A stretch of 64,000 nt of DNA from Ceratopteris richardii (taxonomy: Eukaryota; Streptophyta; Polypodiopsida; Polypodiales; Pteridaceae): the NCBI GenBank assembly GCA_020310875.1, contig CM035416.1, positions 77,359,974 to 77,423,973 of the forward strand. The letters run 5' to 3'. The position numbers were made by a program, and so were the translations under genes. The notes beneath the pieces were generated by a model. The model ran no database searches and was not told the DNA's origin. It saw only the letters and a program-made list of their open reading frames with translations. The number at the start of each line of letters is the position of its first letter. The stretch's first letter is position 1. This document shows positions 12,172-24,730 of the stretch, piece by piece.

Positions 12172-13424
12172 TCATCCATTTTAAACTTGATCAACAAGTT
12201 TTTCAAATACCTTTCTTGAGTTACATACACTCCATGTTGAGTGTATGAGATCTCCATGCCCAAGAAATATGACAAGTCTCCCAAGTCACTAATCTTGAAC
12301 TCTTTTTCCATTTGCTTCTTTGGGCTTTGAATGCCTTTCTCATTTGTACCTCTAAGAATTATATCATCAACATATATGCACATGTAAATGAACCCATCAT
12401 CACTTGCTTTAACAAGCAAGCTACTATCTACTTTAGATACTTGAAAACCAAGTTCCTTCAAGAACTTCACAAGTCTATAATTCCATGCCCTTGGGGCCGG
12501 CTTCAAACCATACAAAGCTCTCTTGAGCTTCCATACATGATCTGGATACCTTTCATTTGTGAATCCTTGTGGTTGCTCCATGAAAACATCATTTGAAATA
12601 TAACCATTTAGAAAAGCATTCTTCACATCTAATTGACATAATTTCCAACCTTTACATGCAACAATGGCTATCAGTGTCCTGATGGTTGTCATCTTTGTCA
12701 CAGGACTATAAGTCTCATCATAATCTATACCATATGTCTGAGCAAACCCTTTCATAATAAGTCTAGCTTTATATCTAGACACACTTCCATCTGCAAACCT
12801 CTTTGTCTTGTAGACCCATTTGCATCCAATGATCTTCTGACTATTTGGTTTAGGAACCAAATCCCAAGTCTGATTCTCCATCAATCCATCATACTCTTCC
12901 TGCATAGCTTTCTCCCAATTTTCCTTACCTTTTGCCTCTTCATATGTAGAAGGGTCTTCATCTGTCTTTATCATATAAGCATAATCTTTGGTAGCCAAAA
13001 AAGAAGTGGCATAGCTATACCTTGTAGGTTGCCATTTGTGTCTTGATGACCTTCTGAGTTCTCCACTCCTTGAAGTTTCTGGTTCATCACATTCTAGATC
13101 AAACATTGGCACTTCTTCAACTTCAACCTGTACTTCATTGTTCTCCTCTTCATCAAATATCTGAACCTTTGATTTACCTTTCTTTTGATTCACAACTTCT
13201 TCATCACCTGCATAAATATTGATTGTACCTGCATACCAAGTACCTTGCTCATCAAATGTAACATCCTTTGATACAAGAAATTGTTTTGTGGATGGACTCC
13301 ACAACCTATATCCCATCTGCTCATCATCATATCCAATGAACACATACTTTTCAGCTTTAGGTTCCAATTTGTGCCTTAACTGAGATGGCACATATCCATA
13401 TGCCAAACATCCAAATACTTTTCA
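12072..13424 (-). pseudogene. pol: C integrase C-terminus and reverse transcriptase
   Basis: An open stretch of about 450 codons. It carries GYDDEQMGYRLWSP, the acidic linker, [66 protein letters not shown] and IYVDDIILRGT, so it retains the fingers, palm and catalytic YVDD. It ends out of frame at the deletion near 12085. Upstream it begins after a TGA (13422-13424) that replaces a cysteine codon (DHCKVFGC in relatives). Confidence 0.92.
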
Positions 13425-13940
13425 ATGATCTAGAGTAGGTATCTTACCCCACCATGCCTCATATGGTGTCATACCCTGGAAAGCTTTACATGGTAATCTA
13501 TTAACCAAATATGTGGCTGTATTTACAGCCTCAACCCACAAATAATTTGGGCAATTTTTCTCCTTCATCATGGATCTTGCAAACTCAACAAGAGTTCTAT
13601 TCCTTCTTTTTGCTACACCATTTTTTTGAGGAGAGTACCTGCAAGTGACTTCCCTTTTTACACCTGCATTCCACAAGTAATCACTGAACTCATTAGAAAA
13701 ATACTCTCCCCCTCCATCTTACCTTAGTCTCTTCAATTTTTGACCTGTAATTCTCTCTGCATACACATCATAATGCTTAAATGTATTGAATACTTCTGAC
13801 TTATCTTTGATCACATAGATAGTGATCCATCTAGTAGCATCATCAACATAAATCACATAATACCTTGAACCATTGATACTAAAATCCTTTGATGGTCCCC
13901 ACACATCTGTGTGTACCAACTTCTGAATACATAAAACCAT
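13422..13940 (-). pseudogene. pol: C integrase catalytic core
   Basis: Reads VHTDVWGPSKDF (first Asp), DDATRWITIYVIKDKSEVF, then a TAA at 13719 where relatives have the Ser of RSDGGGEY, so the second catalytic Asp lies just past the stop. NGVAKRRNRT follows with the Glu replaced by Lys (NGVAER in relatives). A TGA at 13422 ends it. An 8-base deletion at about 13922 puts it out of frame with the upstream gag-protease frame. Confidence 0.88.
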
Positions 13941-15567
13941 GCTTGGAATAAGACTGCTTATGAGCCTTACCTAATTGACATGCCTCACATCTGTATGTCA
14001 TATGTTGACCTGCAACATTAGGCAATTCAAGCATTGAATCATTGTTTACCATATCTTTAATACGTCTTTCATTGAAATGTCCAAGCCTTTTGTGCCAAAG
14101 ATCTAACTCAGAGATCTTATGTCCTCCATAGGTGAACAAGGCATGACCAACATTACCTTGGATCTTCAATGTGAACAATCTTCCTTCCTTCTTCCCTGAA
14201 ACAATTTGTTTATACCCATTGCTAGGGTCTTCCACAAAAACTCCTTCATTAGTGAACCTAACTTCATAACCTTTTTCAACAATTTGTCCTACACTTATCA
14301 GATTCGTAGGAATTGTAGGAACATACAAAACCTTACTCAAGAGAGTACTACCATCCTTGGCCTTCACTGATCCAATTGATTTCACATTGTGCTTTGTATT
14401 GTCACTTGTCTGAACTACATGATTAGTTACCTTATTCTCCAAATCAATCATCAAAGCTATGTTGCCACTCAGGTGATTGCTACACCCTGAGTCAATGTAG
14501 AAGACTCTTTGGTCTTCACTTTGCCTTTCACAGGTTGCATTCATTATCAATGTTGAATCCTCCTTTAGATCTGAAGCATAATTGTAGTAGGTATTGTTGT
14601 ATTGTTGGCTTTGGAATCCTCTACCTACATTTGTTCCAAAATAACCTCTACTACCTCTACCTCTGAAATTACCTCTTTGATTTCTGCCACCTCTTCCTCT
14701 TGAATTAAAGTTCTGATTATATCCACCATTATTCTGAGTGTTATGCCAACAATCATTAGCTAAATGATTTGTCTTACCACAAATCCAGCAAGCTTTGACT
14801 CCATCTTTATTACTCCTGCCTCTTCCTCTACCTTTGCCACCTCCTCTTCCTCTTAGGAAGTTAGCCTGGCTAGTTGTTCCTTCATCTTCATTTGCTTGTT
14901 GCTTCCCTTTGCTATTCTTCTTCTTATCCTTTGAATACATTGCTTGACCTGCACTTTTATCACTTTCACCTTTCACATCCTGCTCAAAGGTTAGCATGTG
15001 TCCTAACTGATTTGAGTCAGGAGTAAAATGATCTAGTGATAATTCAGTAGACAAAATGAATGGCTTCCATTTGTCATCACCTCTCAAACCTGTGAGAATT
15101 TGCCTTACCAAATTATCCTCCTCAATATCTTCATCAACTGCTCCTAATGCATCTGGAATATCATTCATCCTTGTTACATAATCTGAGATGGATTGAGAGA
15201 CCTTCTTCTTGAATGTGGTAAACTCTGCCCACAAGGATGCCTTCCTTGACTTTGTGGTGTTTTGGAAATGCTCCTCCAAAGCATTCCATATATCACTTGC
15301 ACTTTCAAGACCTCTAATATGAGGTAGCAAGTAGTCATTAACTCCCATATAGATAATGCTCCTAGCTTGAGCATCTCTCTTCATCCAAGTCTTCAATTCT
15401 GACAATTCATCCCTAGTTGGAACACTAGGATCTCTGAACTGAGGCTTTTCTTCTTCACCTGTAATATAACCTATCAAGTCTTTGCTCATAAGATGAGCTT
15501 CCATCCTCATTGACCATGATGGATAGTTCTCTCTATCCAACTTCTCTATCTGAAGAGAATCTCCCAT
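13879..15567 (-). pseudogene. gag: C gag, protease and integrase zinc module (562 residues)
   Basis: Starts at ATG MGDSLQIEKLDRENYPSW. Domains: copia gag (1-220), Arg/Gly/Asn-rich linkers, zinc knuckle CWICGKTNHLANDC (about 258-271), protease VFYIDSGCSNHLSGN (about 355-370), and integrase HHCC (LWHKRLGHFN, CEACQLGKAHKQSY, about 490-545). It runs uninterrupted to the frameshift near 13922 and so ends in unrelated residues (CVGTIKGF). Gag and protease look intact. Confidence 0.92.
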
Positions 15568-15775
15568 CCTTTCTTCACGTGTGTATTGAATTCTTCAAAC
15601 TTTATGAGTAATAGATGTACCTTTACTTCGAATGAAGGTCCTTTTGACCTTTTGATAACTTCTGGTCTCCTTCTCAAGCTTTGCTTTCAAGCTTTCACCT
15701 TTTGAACCTTCAAGTGTTGAATTCTTTGCAACTGTAGTAGTCGAGGCCCTCCTTTCTTCAATTTTGATGCTTCTT

Positions 15776-15787
15776 GCTCTGATACCA
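15776..15787 (-). promoter_or_regulatory. C primer-binding site (tRNA-iMet)
   Basis: TGGTATCAGAGC on the minus strand, one base from the LTR end. Confidence 0.93.
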
Positions 15788-15788
15788 C

Positions 15789-16812
15789 TGATGGAGAGTG
15801 TTAATCTCCAAAAGAACAAGCTACTCTTGAAGTTAGAGCACCTCTATAACAAGAGTAACTCAAATCCTTCACCAATTTGGAGGATCAATACTCAACTTCT
15901 AAAATTTTCAACAAACTGTGAAGAAGATGACTACATAGAAAGTCTGCTGCACATAACTAATCCATTGACTTATCAAACATGTAAAGTTTTTTATAAAACT
16001 TTGTACAAGGTATATTTTGCACACCTCCTCCAACTTAAATCATTTCAAAAGACTCAGTAGATCTTGAGAAATGATCTTAACAAGTCATCTATGTCTAAAA
16101 CTGTTGTTCTGAGTAGTCGATTTAGACACTTGTAACTTCTAAAGGATCTCTCAAGCTAGAACCTGTTTATGCAAATGCTTTTAGCCATAGATGGCTTACC
16201 TTTCAACTTAGATTTTGACTCCTCATTTGTGAAAAACTTTACATTGTGCATTGAGAACTAACCATTTCTTTGACCATCGGGATTGCGCCTCTTTCAGAAG
16301 ACACTTGGCATTTTCTCACATATGAATGTTCCTATTCATAATTCTCACAGCCTGTTTACAATTAGGCTCTCAAACTTTAACCATAGACTCATTAACTATG
16401 GAATTAGACACCTACAAAAGGATTCTTGAAATGATCAAGCACAGAAAGAGAATACTCAGAAAAATCGGGCAGAACATTTCTTCATTTTCTGGAAAAACTT
16501 TTCATGTGGATGAGAGAGCTATTCTATTCACTTCACCAATGTCTAATGACATCTAATTCTTCTTAAATCTTGTTCTTCCACACTCTCTCATATTTGCTCG
16601 GACATTTTTTCCTTGTATATATAGGCAAATAGTTACAAGCTCATAACTATTAAAAAAAATAAGTGAGCTAACTCTAAATTAATGTACATATGTGTACACA
16701 TCTTCATCTTCTGGATATGCACTTCCTTCATGCTTCATAACTTGATCTTTTCCTCAGTACTTGACTTCAAGTTATCATCAAAACATCAATTGTTGATTGC
16801 CTTGCACCAACA
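15789..16812 (-). repeat. C 5' LTR
   Basis: 1,024 bp, ends TGATGG and CCAACA, followed by the target duplication TAGTT. TATA-like CCTATATATAC lies near 16615 on the minus strand. Confidence 0.93.
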
Positions 16813-16901
16813 TAGTTTGCATACTTACACTCAGGTATTCTTTATCATTCTTCCTTTTTCCCCCATAGTTACTTTGGCCATATTGGCCTTTAGTGGGAGA
16901 T
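16813..16901 (+). promoter_or_regulatory. A 3' internal end with polypurine tract
   Basis: Begins with the duplicated TAGTT and ends TTTAGTGGGAGAT directly before the LTR start TGTTACC. The purine run (about 16892-16900) is the second-strand primer. Confidence 0.75.
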
Positions 16902-17492
16902 TGTTACCATTACTGTCCATGTGAATGGCCAAATGGCCACCGAACACTTTTTTATATGTTCTTTAATAAAACATATAGTGGCCTGGTTAGCCACATACTA
17001 TAATTTTGATCGCATTTGTAATAGCTAAGAAGTTTGTGTTCATGCTCCGTGTGTATTGTGTTTTTCTGTGTATTATGTAGCCTTTATTCAGAGGACCATG
17101 TGTGGCACTAGGAGTTTGGTTTTCTACTCTGAGGATATCATCGTGGAGCTCTTGACAAGGATAGTGCACTTTGGTGCATCGCCATTGAAATACTTTAGCA
17201 TCCATGTGCAAAGGACTATGATAGCATGAAGGGGAGCTTTCCGAGCTCTTGGTAGCATAGCTTATCTTATGCATGGCATCTTGATAACTCTTTGTGCATG
17301 TCTATGCAGGCATGTAGCAAAAACATAGAGGACCAGAGAACAAAGATTATGATTTGATGTACATAGTTTTTAGAAATGGTTGATCTTAACATGATTTGTG
17401 GTTGACCAAGCCACTATATGCTTTATTGAAACAAACACATGCAAAAGTGTTATGCAGCCATTTGGTCTTTAAAATAGACACTAAGGATAACA
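16902..17492 (+). repeat. A 3' LTR
   Basis: 591 bp bounded by short inverted ends TGTTA...TAACA and preceded by the polypurine tract. The 5' partner is outside the window, so identity cannot be measured. Confidence 0.7.
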
Positions 17493-17670
17493 ATCCACAA
17501 TAGATCTCACTTCTTTTCTTCATCTCTTTGATCCATATTCTCTCATCTATCTCATCATAGCTCACTTCTTTCTTCTCTTCCTTTCTTCCTCTCTATTTTT
17601 ATCTTCCCTCACTTCTCATCATTCCTGTTCTTTTTCATTATCTTTGCTCCTCTTTTCATGGTTTACTTTT
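17493..17670. other. Pyrimidine-rich spacer between two LTRs
   Basis: C/T-rich sequence (TTCTTTC-type runs); no gene or known element seen. Confidence 0.5.
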
Positions 17671-18036
17671 TGTTGAGATATCAAGCTCAACATGTGATGA
17701 TCAAGGATGTGTACCACTTTGTTCTTATTTGACATGTATAGTGGTTATGATGATATATAAATCAGGGATAATTTCAACAAGGTTAGATTTATCTACTAAG
17801 GGAGATGGCATATTTTTTTCTTTCCAATTCACTCATTCATAGACATTAGGGTTTTCTTTATGTACTCCTCATATATTTCATAGGTTGTATTGTTGAGTTA
17901 GTTCATTCTTGTACATCCTTTTTATGTAATATAAGAAGTAAAAGAAGACTATTCTTCCTTGCCTCAATCTATATGTGATCCTCTCCTTGTGTGTGAGAGT
18001 GTGTAAAATCTCACTTCCTTATCTCTTTCTCTTGAA
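17671..18036 (+). repeat. A2 5' LTR (right edge approximate)
   Basis: Starts TGTTGAGATATCAAGCTCAACA, a palindromic copia LTR start, and runs up to the PBS-like site. A clear CA end is not visible. An ATCTCA at about 18009-18014 may be the mutated end of an inverted TGAGAT. Confidence 0.55.
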
Positions 18037-18037
18037 A

Positions 18038-18050
18038 TGGTGTTAGAGCC
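18038..18050 (+). promoter_or_regulatory. A2 primer-binding site (mutated)
   Basis: TGGTGTTAGAGCC, two changes from the tRNA-iMet complement TGGTATCAGAGCC. Confidence 0.65.
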
Positions 18051-18471
18051 AATTTGGTTATAGAGATCTCATGAACAAGGTTAATAGTGAAGAGTCCGTG
18101 AGAAGAAATGGAGAACACACACTTCACAAACAATCTCAAATTGCTATGATATTTTATGTGCAAGTAGAAGGAGGAAAATTATTTTTGGAGCCATTTCTAC
18201 CTTCGTTTCAAGCCCATAAGGTGGGGCCCATAGAAAAGAATAGTTCAATTTGCAAAACTATAAATTGCACTATGTTCAACATCTCCCAACTATATTAGAT
18301 CCATAATTTCAAGCAACTTCGTGTGCTATTGATAAACAAACACTATGTTTTTGTGAGTATCAATTGTCATGTCATAGTGTGATAGTGTTCAAGTAGAGGT
18401 ATTGTTTCTAGTGTTTCTGTAGCATTGTGAGTTGTTGTAGAAATGGTGAATGCTCATGTAATTAGTCAATT

Positions 18472-19400
18472 ATGAGTGATACATTTGACAAAAAAAACTT
18501 TCATTCTTGGAGATTTAGAATGAGAAATTTCCCAATGGGAAGAGGCTATTGAAAGTACATCTAAGGGGACAATAAACCCCCCCCCCCCAGTTATGAGAGA
18601 CAAATCAAATTTCAAACCAATCAAGAGAATATGAAGAGTGGAATCAAGGAGCACAAAAGGTAATGTATTGTTTTTCTGTTAGCATACAAGATGGCATGAT
18701 TGGCCACACATACAAAATAGCATGACTCGACACATACACGATGCCAAAACTTCAAAAGAGGCTTGGAATAGTTTGTTCATATTGTATGATACCACTACAA
18801 AGGCATGGACATTGAAAGTCAAGAATGAGTTGCATACACTAGAGAAAAAGAGCATGTTAGTAAGTGACTACACATAAAAATCAAAAGCACATTGAGGCAC
18901 TTGCATATATTGGCATCAATGTAGAGGATGATGATAAGGTTGAAGTGTGCCTTCATGGTTTAGGAGTTGCATATAAGAAGTTCAAAACTTCTATGTAGAC
19001 TACATAGAATATTCAAAATTTTGTTGATCTTGTGCCTATGCTAATAATTGAAGAAAATAACTTTGTTCAAGACTCAAACTCTCAAGGAAAATCTAGTTTT
19101 GAGTAGCCATTCTACTCTGGTAGAAGAAGAGGCTAAGACAAAGGCCTCAAAAGTGGAAGAGGAAACTATAACCAAGAACAAGGTAAAAAACACACTAATG
19201 TAGTAGGTAGAGGATAGCTTTGAAGTTGGGGGAGCCAAAGAGGCCACATATATTTCCAAAGAAATGATTTAGGTAATGAAAATAAGGGATGTTATAGTTG
19301 TGATAAACCTAGTCACTTGAATGTGATGGCAGATTGAAGAATCAAAATAGCAAAAGAAACAAAAAAACTATGCATTCACAATTGCAGATGATTTAGAGAA
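18472..19400 (+). pseudogene. gag: A2 gag remnant
   Basis: Starts MSDTFDKKNFHSWRFRMRN, then with frameshifts reads TSKEAWNSLFILYDTTTKAW, LKVKNELHTLEKKSMLVSDY and EALAYIGINVEDDDKVEVCLHGLG, the UBN2-type gag middle. The knuckle appears as CYSCDKPSHLNV with the last cysteine lost (about 19295). A run of ten C residues lies at 18579-18588. 18051-18471 is leader without coding signal. Confidence 0.72.
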
Positions 19401-19639
19401 GTTGTGCATGGTCCATCATCATATGATGAATACAATGTTTACTAATTAATGTTTCGAAATCGAATGATAATGTCTGGTATGTTGATTCAGGTGCTTCAAA
19501 CTTTGAACAACCATGCAAAATGGTTGAGTAGTTTGGAGAAATTTCTAGTTCTTGGATTTTTTGAAATAGGCGATGATGTATCACATCCTAAAGAGGACAA
19601 ACTAAATGGAAGGAAGATCCTAAAATGAATGCAACCATG

Positions 19640-20640
19640 TTTTCAAAAGGTTCAGTTTTTATTGTTGACATAGAGATATGGCACACAACAAATTGGACAT
19701 GCAAATTTTTTGAGCTTGAAGTTGATGTATTCAAAGGAGCTTATCAACCGACTACCAATAGTAAAATTTGTAGAGATGCAAAAGGTATGCAAAACATGCA
19801 AATTTGGTAAACAATCAAGAGCATTATTGCCACATGAAAAGCACATTAGTGAGAATTTACTAGAGATAGTGCATACAAATGTTTGGGTTTCTTCAAAGAC
19901 CACATCCATGGGAGATTACAAGTTTCATGTCACATTCATTGATTGCCATACACAAAAATTATAGGTGTACTTCATGAAGGAGAAGAGTGAGGTGTTTACT
20001 CACTTTCAAAAATTGAAGAATATGGTGGAAAAGAAGATAAGGAAGTATATTTAGACATTAGATCTGATTGGGAAGGCAAATACATATCAAATGAACTCAA
20101 TAGTTTTCCAAAAATCCATCTAATTTGAAGGTAGTTTTGATTCAAGTACACACCATAAGAGAATGGTTTTGTTGGACACAAAAATAGACATATTTCACAA
20201 ATAACAAGAGCCCTGATGGTTGAGAAAAAAATGCCTCATGATGATTGGGAAAAAATTGTGCACATTCTTGTATACATTATGAATAGAACTCCAACTATTA
20301 CTCTACATCAAGTTACAACTGAAGAGAAGTTCACAGGTAAAAAGGCAAACTTATGACATGAAAGTATTCAGTTGTATTACATATGAACATGTTCTAGATG
20401 AGTTGAGGAGGAAAATTGATCCAAAAGAAAAAAAAATGTATCTTCATTGCATACACCCCTGAGAAAAAGGGATATAAATGCTACAACCGAACCACACAAT
20501 AGGTGAAGGTAAGTAGAGATGTGGTCTTTGATGAAATGGCAAGTTTTTATGTTGATGCAAAAGGACTTGATATTGATTCGCATAAAAAAATAAATGATGA
20601 AATCTCAAGTACATAATCTCAAGTTGTGAGTGGGCAGATG
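19640..20640 (+). pseudogene. pol: A2 integrase remnant
   Basis: VCKTCKFGKQSRALLPHE is the CC part of the HHCC module. LLEIVHTNVWVSSKTTSMGDYKFHVTFID follows, with the first catalytic Asp changed to Asn (HTNVW for HTDVW). Then come a degenerate second Asp region, HKNRHISQITRALM, and the C-terminal CITYEHVLDELRRKIDP and [12 protein letters not shown] near 20370-20550. Stops and frameshifts are throughout. Confidence 0.7.
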
Positions 20641-20830
20641 TGTCACCTAGCAATAGTTCCAACTCAAACTCATGAAGTGAAAGATTTCATGGAAATTTTA
20701 GTCCATCAAATTCATCAGCTTTAAATAGTTAGTCAAGTATCTTTTGAGTGTATTGAGACACATGAATTTGATGAGACACACCAAGATAACATCAAGATAA
20801 CATTGATGGTGTGTTTCCACACTAGGAAAA

Positions 20831-21936
20831 ACTCTTTACCCTAGCTTCAAAAGCTTCAAACATCATTGATAGATCTTCAAGGAGAGGGTCTGCAAGTACA
20901 AAAATTGCCTTCTTTTTCCTAGAAGTCTTCTTAGGCTCTAAGGCCTTAAATGTCTATAGAATTTTGAAGAAGAATTTTTATGCCATCAATTTGAAAATTT
21001 TGGGGCTCCTCTTTTGTGCCTCTTTTCTCTGCAACACTAGGTTTGGATAGGGCCAAAATTAGTCAAAAAACTATAAAAAGATCTAAAGAGCTCATTTTTG
21101 AGGTTAGCTTGTGGTAGATTTGAGATTTTTTATGAGAACTCTTTTGTAATCAAAGCTTTCCATTGTTCCTCTCTTTTCTCTTACCGTGTGCATGTGTGTG
21201 TATTGAAAGAACCTGAAGAAGCTTGTAGGAGGTAGAAAAGTGTGTTTTGACACGACAAAGTTTGGTCTAGCCAATCGGCACAAGACCAACCCTTGAGCTT
21301 ATGGAGATTCAAATAGATCTTATAGACATGTGAAAAGTGCAAAGAAATGCACTATGTACATTGGAGCATCAAGGATAAGGAGTCGATACAAAACAGATAG
21401 GTTCGTGCATCGACTAGCTCAAAATCTTACTATCTATGGAGGAGACAATAAACTTCAAATGCCCATAGCGACCAGCGTGATTACAATTAGGAAAAATCCT
21501 TTCATGGGATTGGTACACATAGGCTTGAGTGTATATAATTCACAAAAGTATAAGGAATAAGAAAAATATGCTATAGGAATGAATCAGACACTCAACGGTG
21601 GTACCTCCTATTTTTTAGGAATACGTAGAGATTGATCCCGAGACAAAAAAATTGAGATTTCTCCCAATCTACTAACCCACGTGCTATGAAATATCTTTCC
21701 AATGAGCCATATTTGATCAAATTTAGAGATCTAGAGAGAGAGCATCAACCTTTGCAAGATTACCGTTGGTGAAGAAGATGATGCAGAAAATTGAGGAAGC
21801 AAGACAATGATGGTCACAAGTGTATGTATATTGCTTCCATGTATTGTACAAGTGATTTCAAGTCTTTATATAGACTCTAGAAATGATCCACAAATTCTAA
21901 AAGTGGATTTTGAATTCAAATGAAGGTGGGAATGGT
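20831..21936. other. Unassigned spacer with LTR-like fragment R1
   Basis: No convincing gene. It contains repeat R1 (21034-21124) with a TATA core, and CT-rich sequence after it that looks like the rest of a gypsy LTR. A short frame at 21330-21560 matches nothing I recognise. Confidence 0.5.
21034..21124 (+). repeat. R1, 91-bp direct repeat with R2
   Basis: Differs from 25187-25277 at six of 91 positions. It contains ACTATAAAAAG, a TATA-box-like core, so both look like the promoter segment of one gypsy LTR family. Confidence 0.85.
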
Positions 21937-22253
21937 TGTTGGAGGGAATCAATTCACTTTCCTACAATCTAGGAAAAGTGAAGATCTAAGTTGATCTACT
22001 TTTAGGTGATTGATTGCTTGATTGATTGCAACTCAACCACCACAAATTCGTGGAATTTGGGCTCTCTCTTTATAATTTTACATGTATAAATCTCAAGGCT
22101 TTTACGATGGTAAAAGATCCATGAAAAATCTTTTAAAAAGTACATTAAGTGAGAATAAATAAAAGAACTCTCCAACGTATATTCTTTCGATGCGATAGCC
22201 TTTGATGTAGATCAAATCCACCTCAAGCATAGTGTAAGCTTGATGTTGCAACA
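21937..22253 (-). repeat. D 3' LTR (left edge inferred)
   Basis: Plus-strand ends TGTTGGAGGG and TTGCAACA. The right end abuts the polypurine tract. The left end is chosen because the other copia LTRs here also begin TGTTGGAG or TGATGGAG. Confidence 0.55.
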
Positions 22254-22261
22254 ACTCCTCC

Positions 22262-24336
22262 TCAAGCTAAAGTATGCTTGAGTCTTCGATCTCTAATAGG
22301 TTGAATACCTACCATAGCTTTGAATCTACAAAGCTTTATTCCATCAAGTAGCTTTGTTATCATATCTGCTACTTTCTTTTTAGTAGGAACAAATGAAATG
22401 CCAATCTCCTTTGCCATGAGCTTCTCTCTGACGAAGTGGTAATGAACCTCTATGTGTTTGGTTCTTGCATGAAAAATAGGGTTTGTTGCTAGATGCATGG
22501 AACTTACATTATCTCCAAATATGTGAGGTTTGGAACTTAGAAGTTCCAAATCTATATACAATGCTTTTAACCATATTGTTTCTTAAGTTGCTATGGTCAA
22601 ACCTCTATACTCTACTTCAGTTGATGATAAAGTACCTGTAAGTTGCTTCTTGGAACTCCATGAAACTAGCTTCGAACCTGCAAATGCTAAGTAACCAGAA
22701 GTACTTCTTCTATCATCCTTTGCTCCTGCGCAATCTGCATCTGAATAGATTTTGATATCCAAATCTGAAGAATAAGGATAGAATATAACTTCATTGATTG
22801 TACCTTTGAGATACTTAAGTACTTTCTTAGCCGCATCCATGTTTGGTCTTCTCGGTGAGTGCATGAATTGACTAAGCACTCCCACACTATATGAGATGGC
22901 TACCCTTGTACGAGTAGCATATATCAAGCCACCTTCCAAGCTTTGATACTCTTTAATGTCTTCAATTTTCTCACCTTCATAAACACTAATTTTATGATTC
23001 CTCTCCAAAGGTGTACCTGCAGGTTTAGTGTTCTCCATTTTGAACTTGAGAAGTAGATCCTGAATGTATCTTCTCTGAGTCAAATACATTCCTTCATTTG
23101 TGTGTATCACCTGCATACCTAGAAAATATGAGAGCTCATCTAGATCACTGATTTTGAACTCCTCTTACATGTGTCTCTTGATCCTTTGAATGCCATTTAG
23201 ATCATCACTTGTCACAATAATATCTTCTACATATACACATAGATAGATAACCTCATCGTGATCCCTTTTGATGAATAGAGAAGGATATGAGATGCTAGGT
23301 TTGAACCATTGATCTTGAAGATATGTAACCAACCTGTAATTCCAAGCTCTATGAGCTTGTTTCAATCCATACAATTCTTTCTTAAGTCTACAAACATAAG
23401 ATGGATGATTATGGTTTTCAAGACCTGGTGGTTGTGACATGTATACTTCATCACTTATTCAACCATTTAAGAATGCATTTTTCACATCAAGTTGGAGGAG
23501 TCTCCAATTCCTTGCAACAACTACACTTATCAATGTCCTGATTGTAGTCATCTTTGCAACTAGTGAGAATGTTTCCTCATAGTCTATACCATGAGTTTGT
23601 GAGCATCCTTTGGCAACTAATCTTGCCTTGTACCTGCAAACTGATCCATCTGAATTTCTTTTAACTTTATATACCCATCTGCAACCAATTACCTTTTGAT
23701 TCTGAAACATTGGAACCAAATCCGAAGTGTCCATCTCTTTCAATGCATCTATTTCTTCTTTCATGGCCTTTTCCCAATTAGAGTTTCCCTTTGCCTCTTC
23801 ATAAGTTGAAGGTTCCTCTGAAATAGATTCTTTTTCCAAGTAGATTGAATGCTTTGAAACAAATGTGGAATCATATCCATACCTTTCTGGTTGTTTCTTC
23901 TCTCTTGCTGATCTTCTAGGTACTTGCTTGGCGCTTTCTCCAAGCTCTTGCATCTTTGCTTTGCCTCTTGACTTCCATAGCTTGTAGTCATTTTCCCTTT
24001 CATCTTGGTCATTGTTTGTATCACTTCTTGGATCTCGGACATGTGTATCATGCTTGCTTCCTAATTGATGAGAATCAGAATCAAGATCATATGGTAGAGT
24101 TACCTTTTGTTTGTCTTCATCATACCAAGACCTATGTTCTTCAAACACAACATTTCTACTTGTAGTGAATTGCTTGGTTGAAGTATTATAGAACATGTTA
24201 CCCATCTGAGTTGAATTGTATCCAATAAAATGTTGCCCTTTCATGTCTTCTTTCTCCTCTCGGTGATTCCATTTAGTCAAGAAGAGTACTTGGTAGTCAC
24301 TTCCCTTTTGATACCTTTATCTTGCAAGAACAAGCA
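22262..24336 (-). pseudogene. pol: D integrase end, reverse transcriptase, RNase H
   Basis: One frame from 24280 to 22262 with three stops (23459, 23165, 22583). Blocks: [123 protein letters not shown] and FGDNVSSMHLATN. The catalytic YVDD is YVED, which should inactivate RT. At the 5' end the integrase [12 protein letters not shown] joins KGQHFIGY almost directly, so roughly 100 codons of core and C-terminus are deleted. Confidence 0.9.
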
Positions 24337-24730
24337 CGTGGGATACAAAATTTGAGAAACCATCTGAAGATGAAGAAGCCCAAGGTGATCTCTATGCAGT
24401 TGAACATGGTTCTCAAATGGATCCCTATAAGGAGGAATGATTAGTTGTCATCTCGATGTCCAATGGACACCTCTAAGTATAGCTAGCATCCACGTCCCCA
24501 AGTAACATTAGAAACCTTGACATGCGACAACCATGTGCCTTTGGCGTAACCTTGTCTTTTGCACCATTCAGGTCATGCATTTCCAAAGTATGCATTAATA
24601 TAGGGCCACATTACACGGTCGTGCATGAACGCTTTTGAGAGTCCTAGGCACATGAGACACATTTGACGTATGTAAATTATTTTATTGATACTAACATCCT
24701 TCTGCTTGTTTTGTGAAAATCATCCAAAAA
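24337..24730. other. Unassigned sequence
   Basis: Between D and the ARGONAUTE-like frame. Only short frames; no motif recognised. Confidence 0.5.

Larger units (their letters stand above)
10427..16812 (-). mobile_element. Ty1/copia element C inserted in A
   Basis: 6,386-bp element, same family as B. Left LTR 10427-11410 and right LTR 15789-16812 have ends TGATGG...CCAGCA and TGATGG...CCAACA. It is flanked by a perfect 5-bp target duplication TAGTT (10422-10426 and 16813-16817). Removing C joins the RNase H end of A to its PPT and 3' LTR. It has more lesions than B: two frameshift deletions and several stops. Confidence 0.95.
1..17492 (+). mobile_element. Ty1/copia LTR retrotransposon A, split by B and C
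   Basis: The host element of the left 17 kb. Pieces in order: gag, zinc knuckle, protease, integrase and RT start (1-2811); RT and RNase H (9236-10332); 3' end with polypurine tract and 3' LTR (16813-17492). The order protease, integrase, RT, RNase H defines Ty1/copia. The 5' LTR and PBS lie off the left edge. The gaps are filled exactly by minus-strand elements B and C. Many stops and frameshifts show it is dead. Confidence 0.9.
17671..20830 (+). mobile_element. Ty1/copia element A2, 5' half only
   Basis: LTR (17671 to about 18036), PBS-like site, leader, gag and integrase remnants. Reverse transcriptase, RNase H and the 3' LTR are not found. The right edge is approximate. It is highly decayed, with stops every 30-60 codons. 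Confidence 0.7.
21937..24336 (-). mobile_element. Ty1/copia fragment D, 5'-truncated
   Basis: 3' LTR 21937-22253, polypurine tract GAGGAGGAG (about 22254-22263) and pol from RNase H back to part of the integrase. Everything upstream of the integrase core is missing. A related fragment K lies at 58400. Confidence 0.8.

Noticed and set aside
18579..18588. Run of ten C residues
   Set aside because: A homopolymer inside decayed gag; likely slippage, no function inferred.
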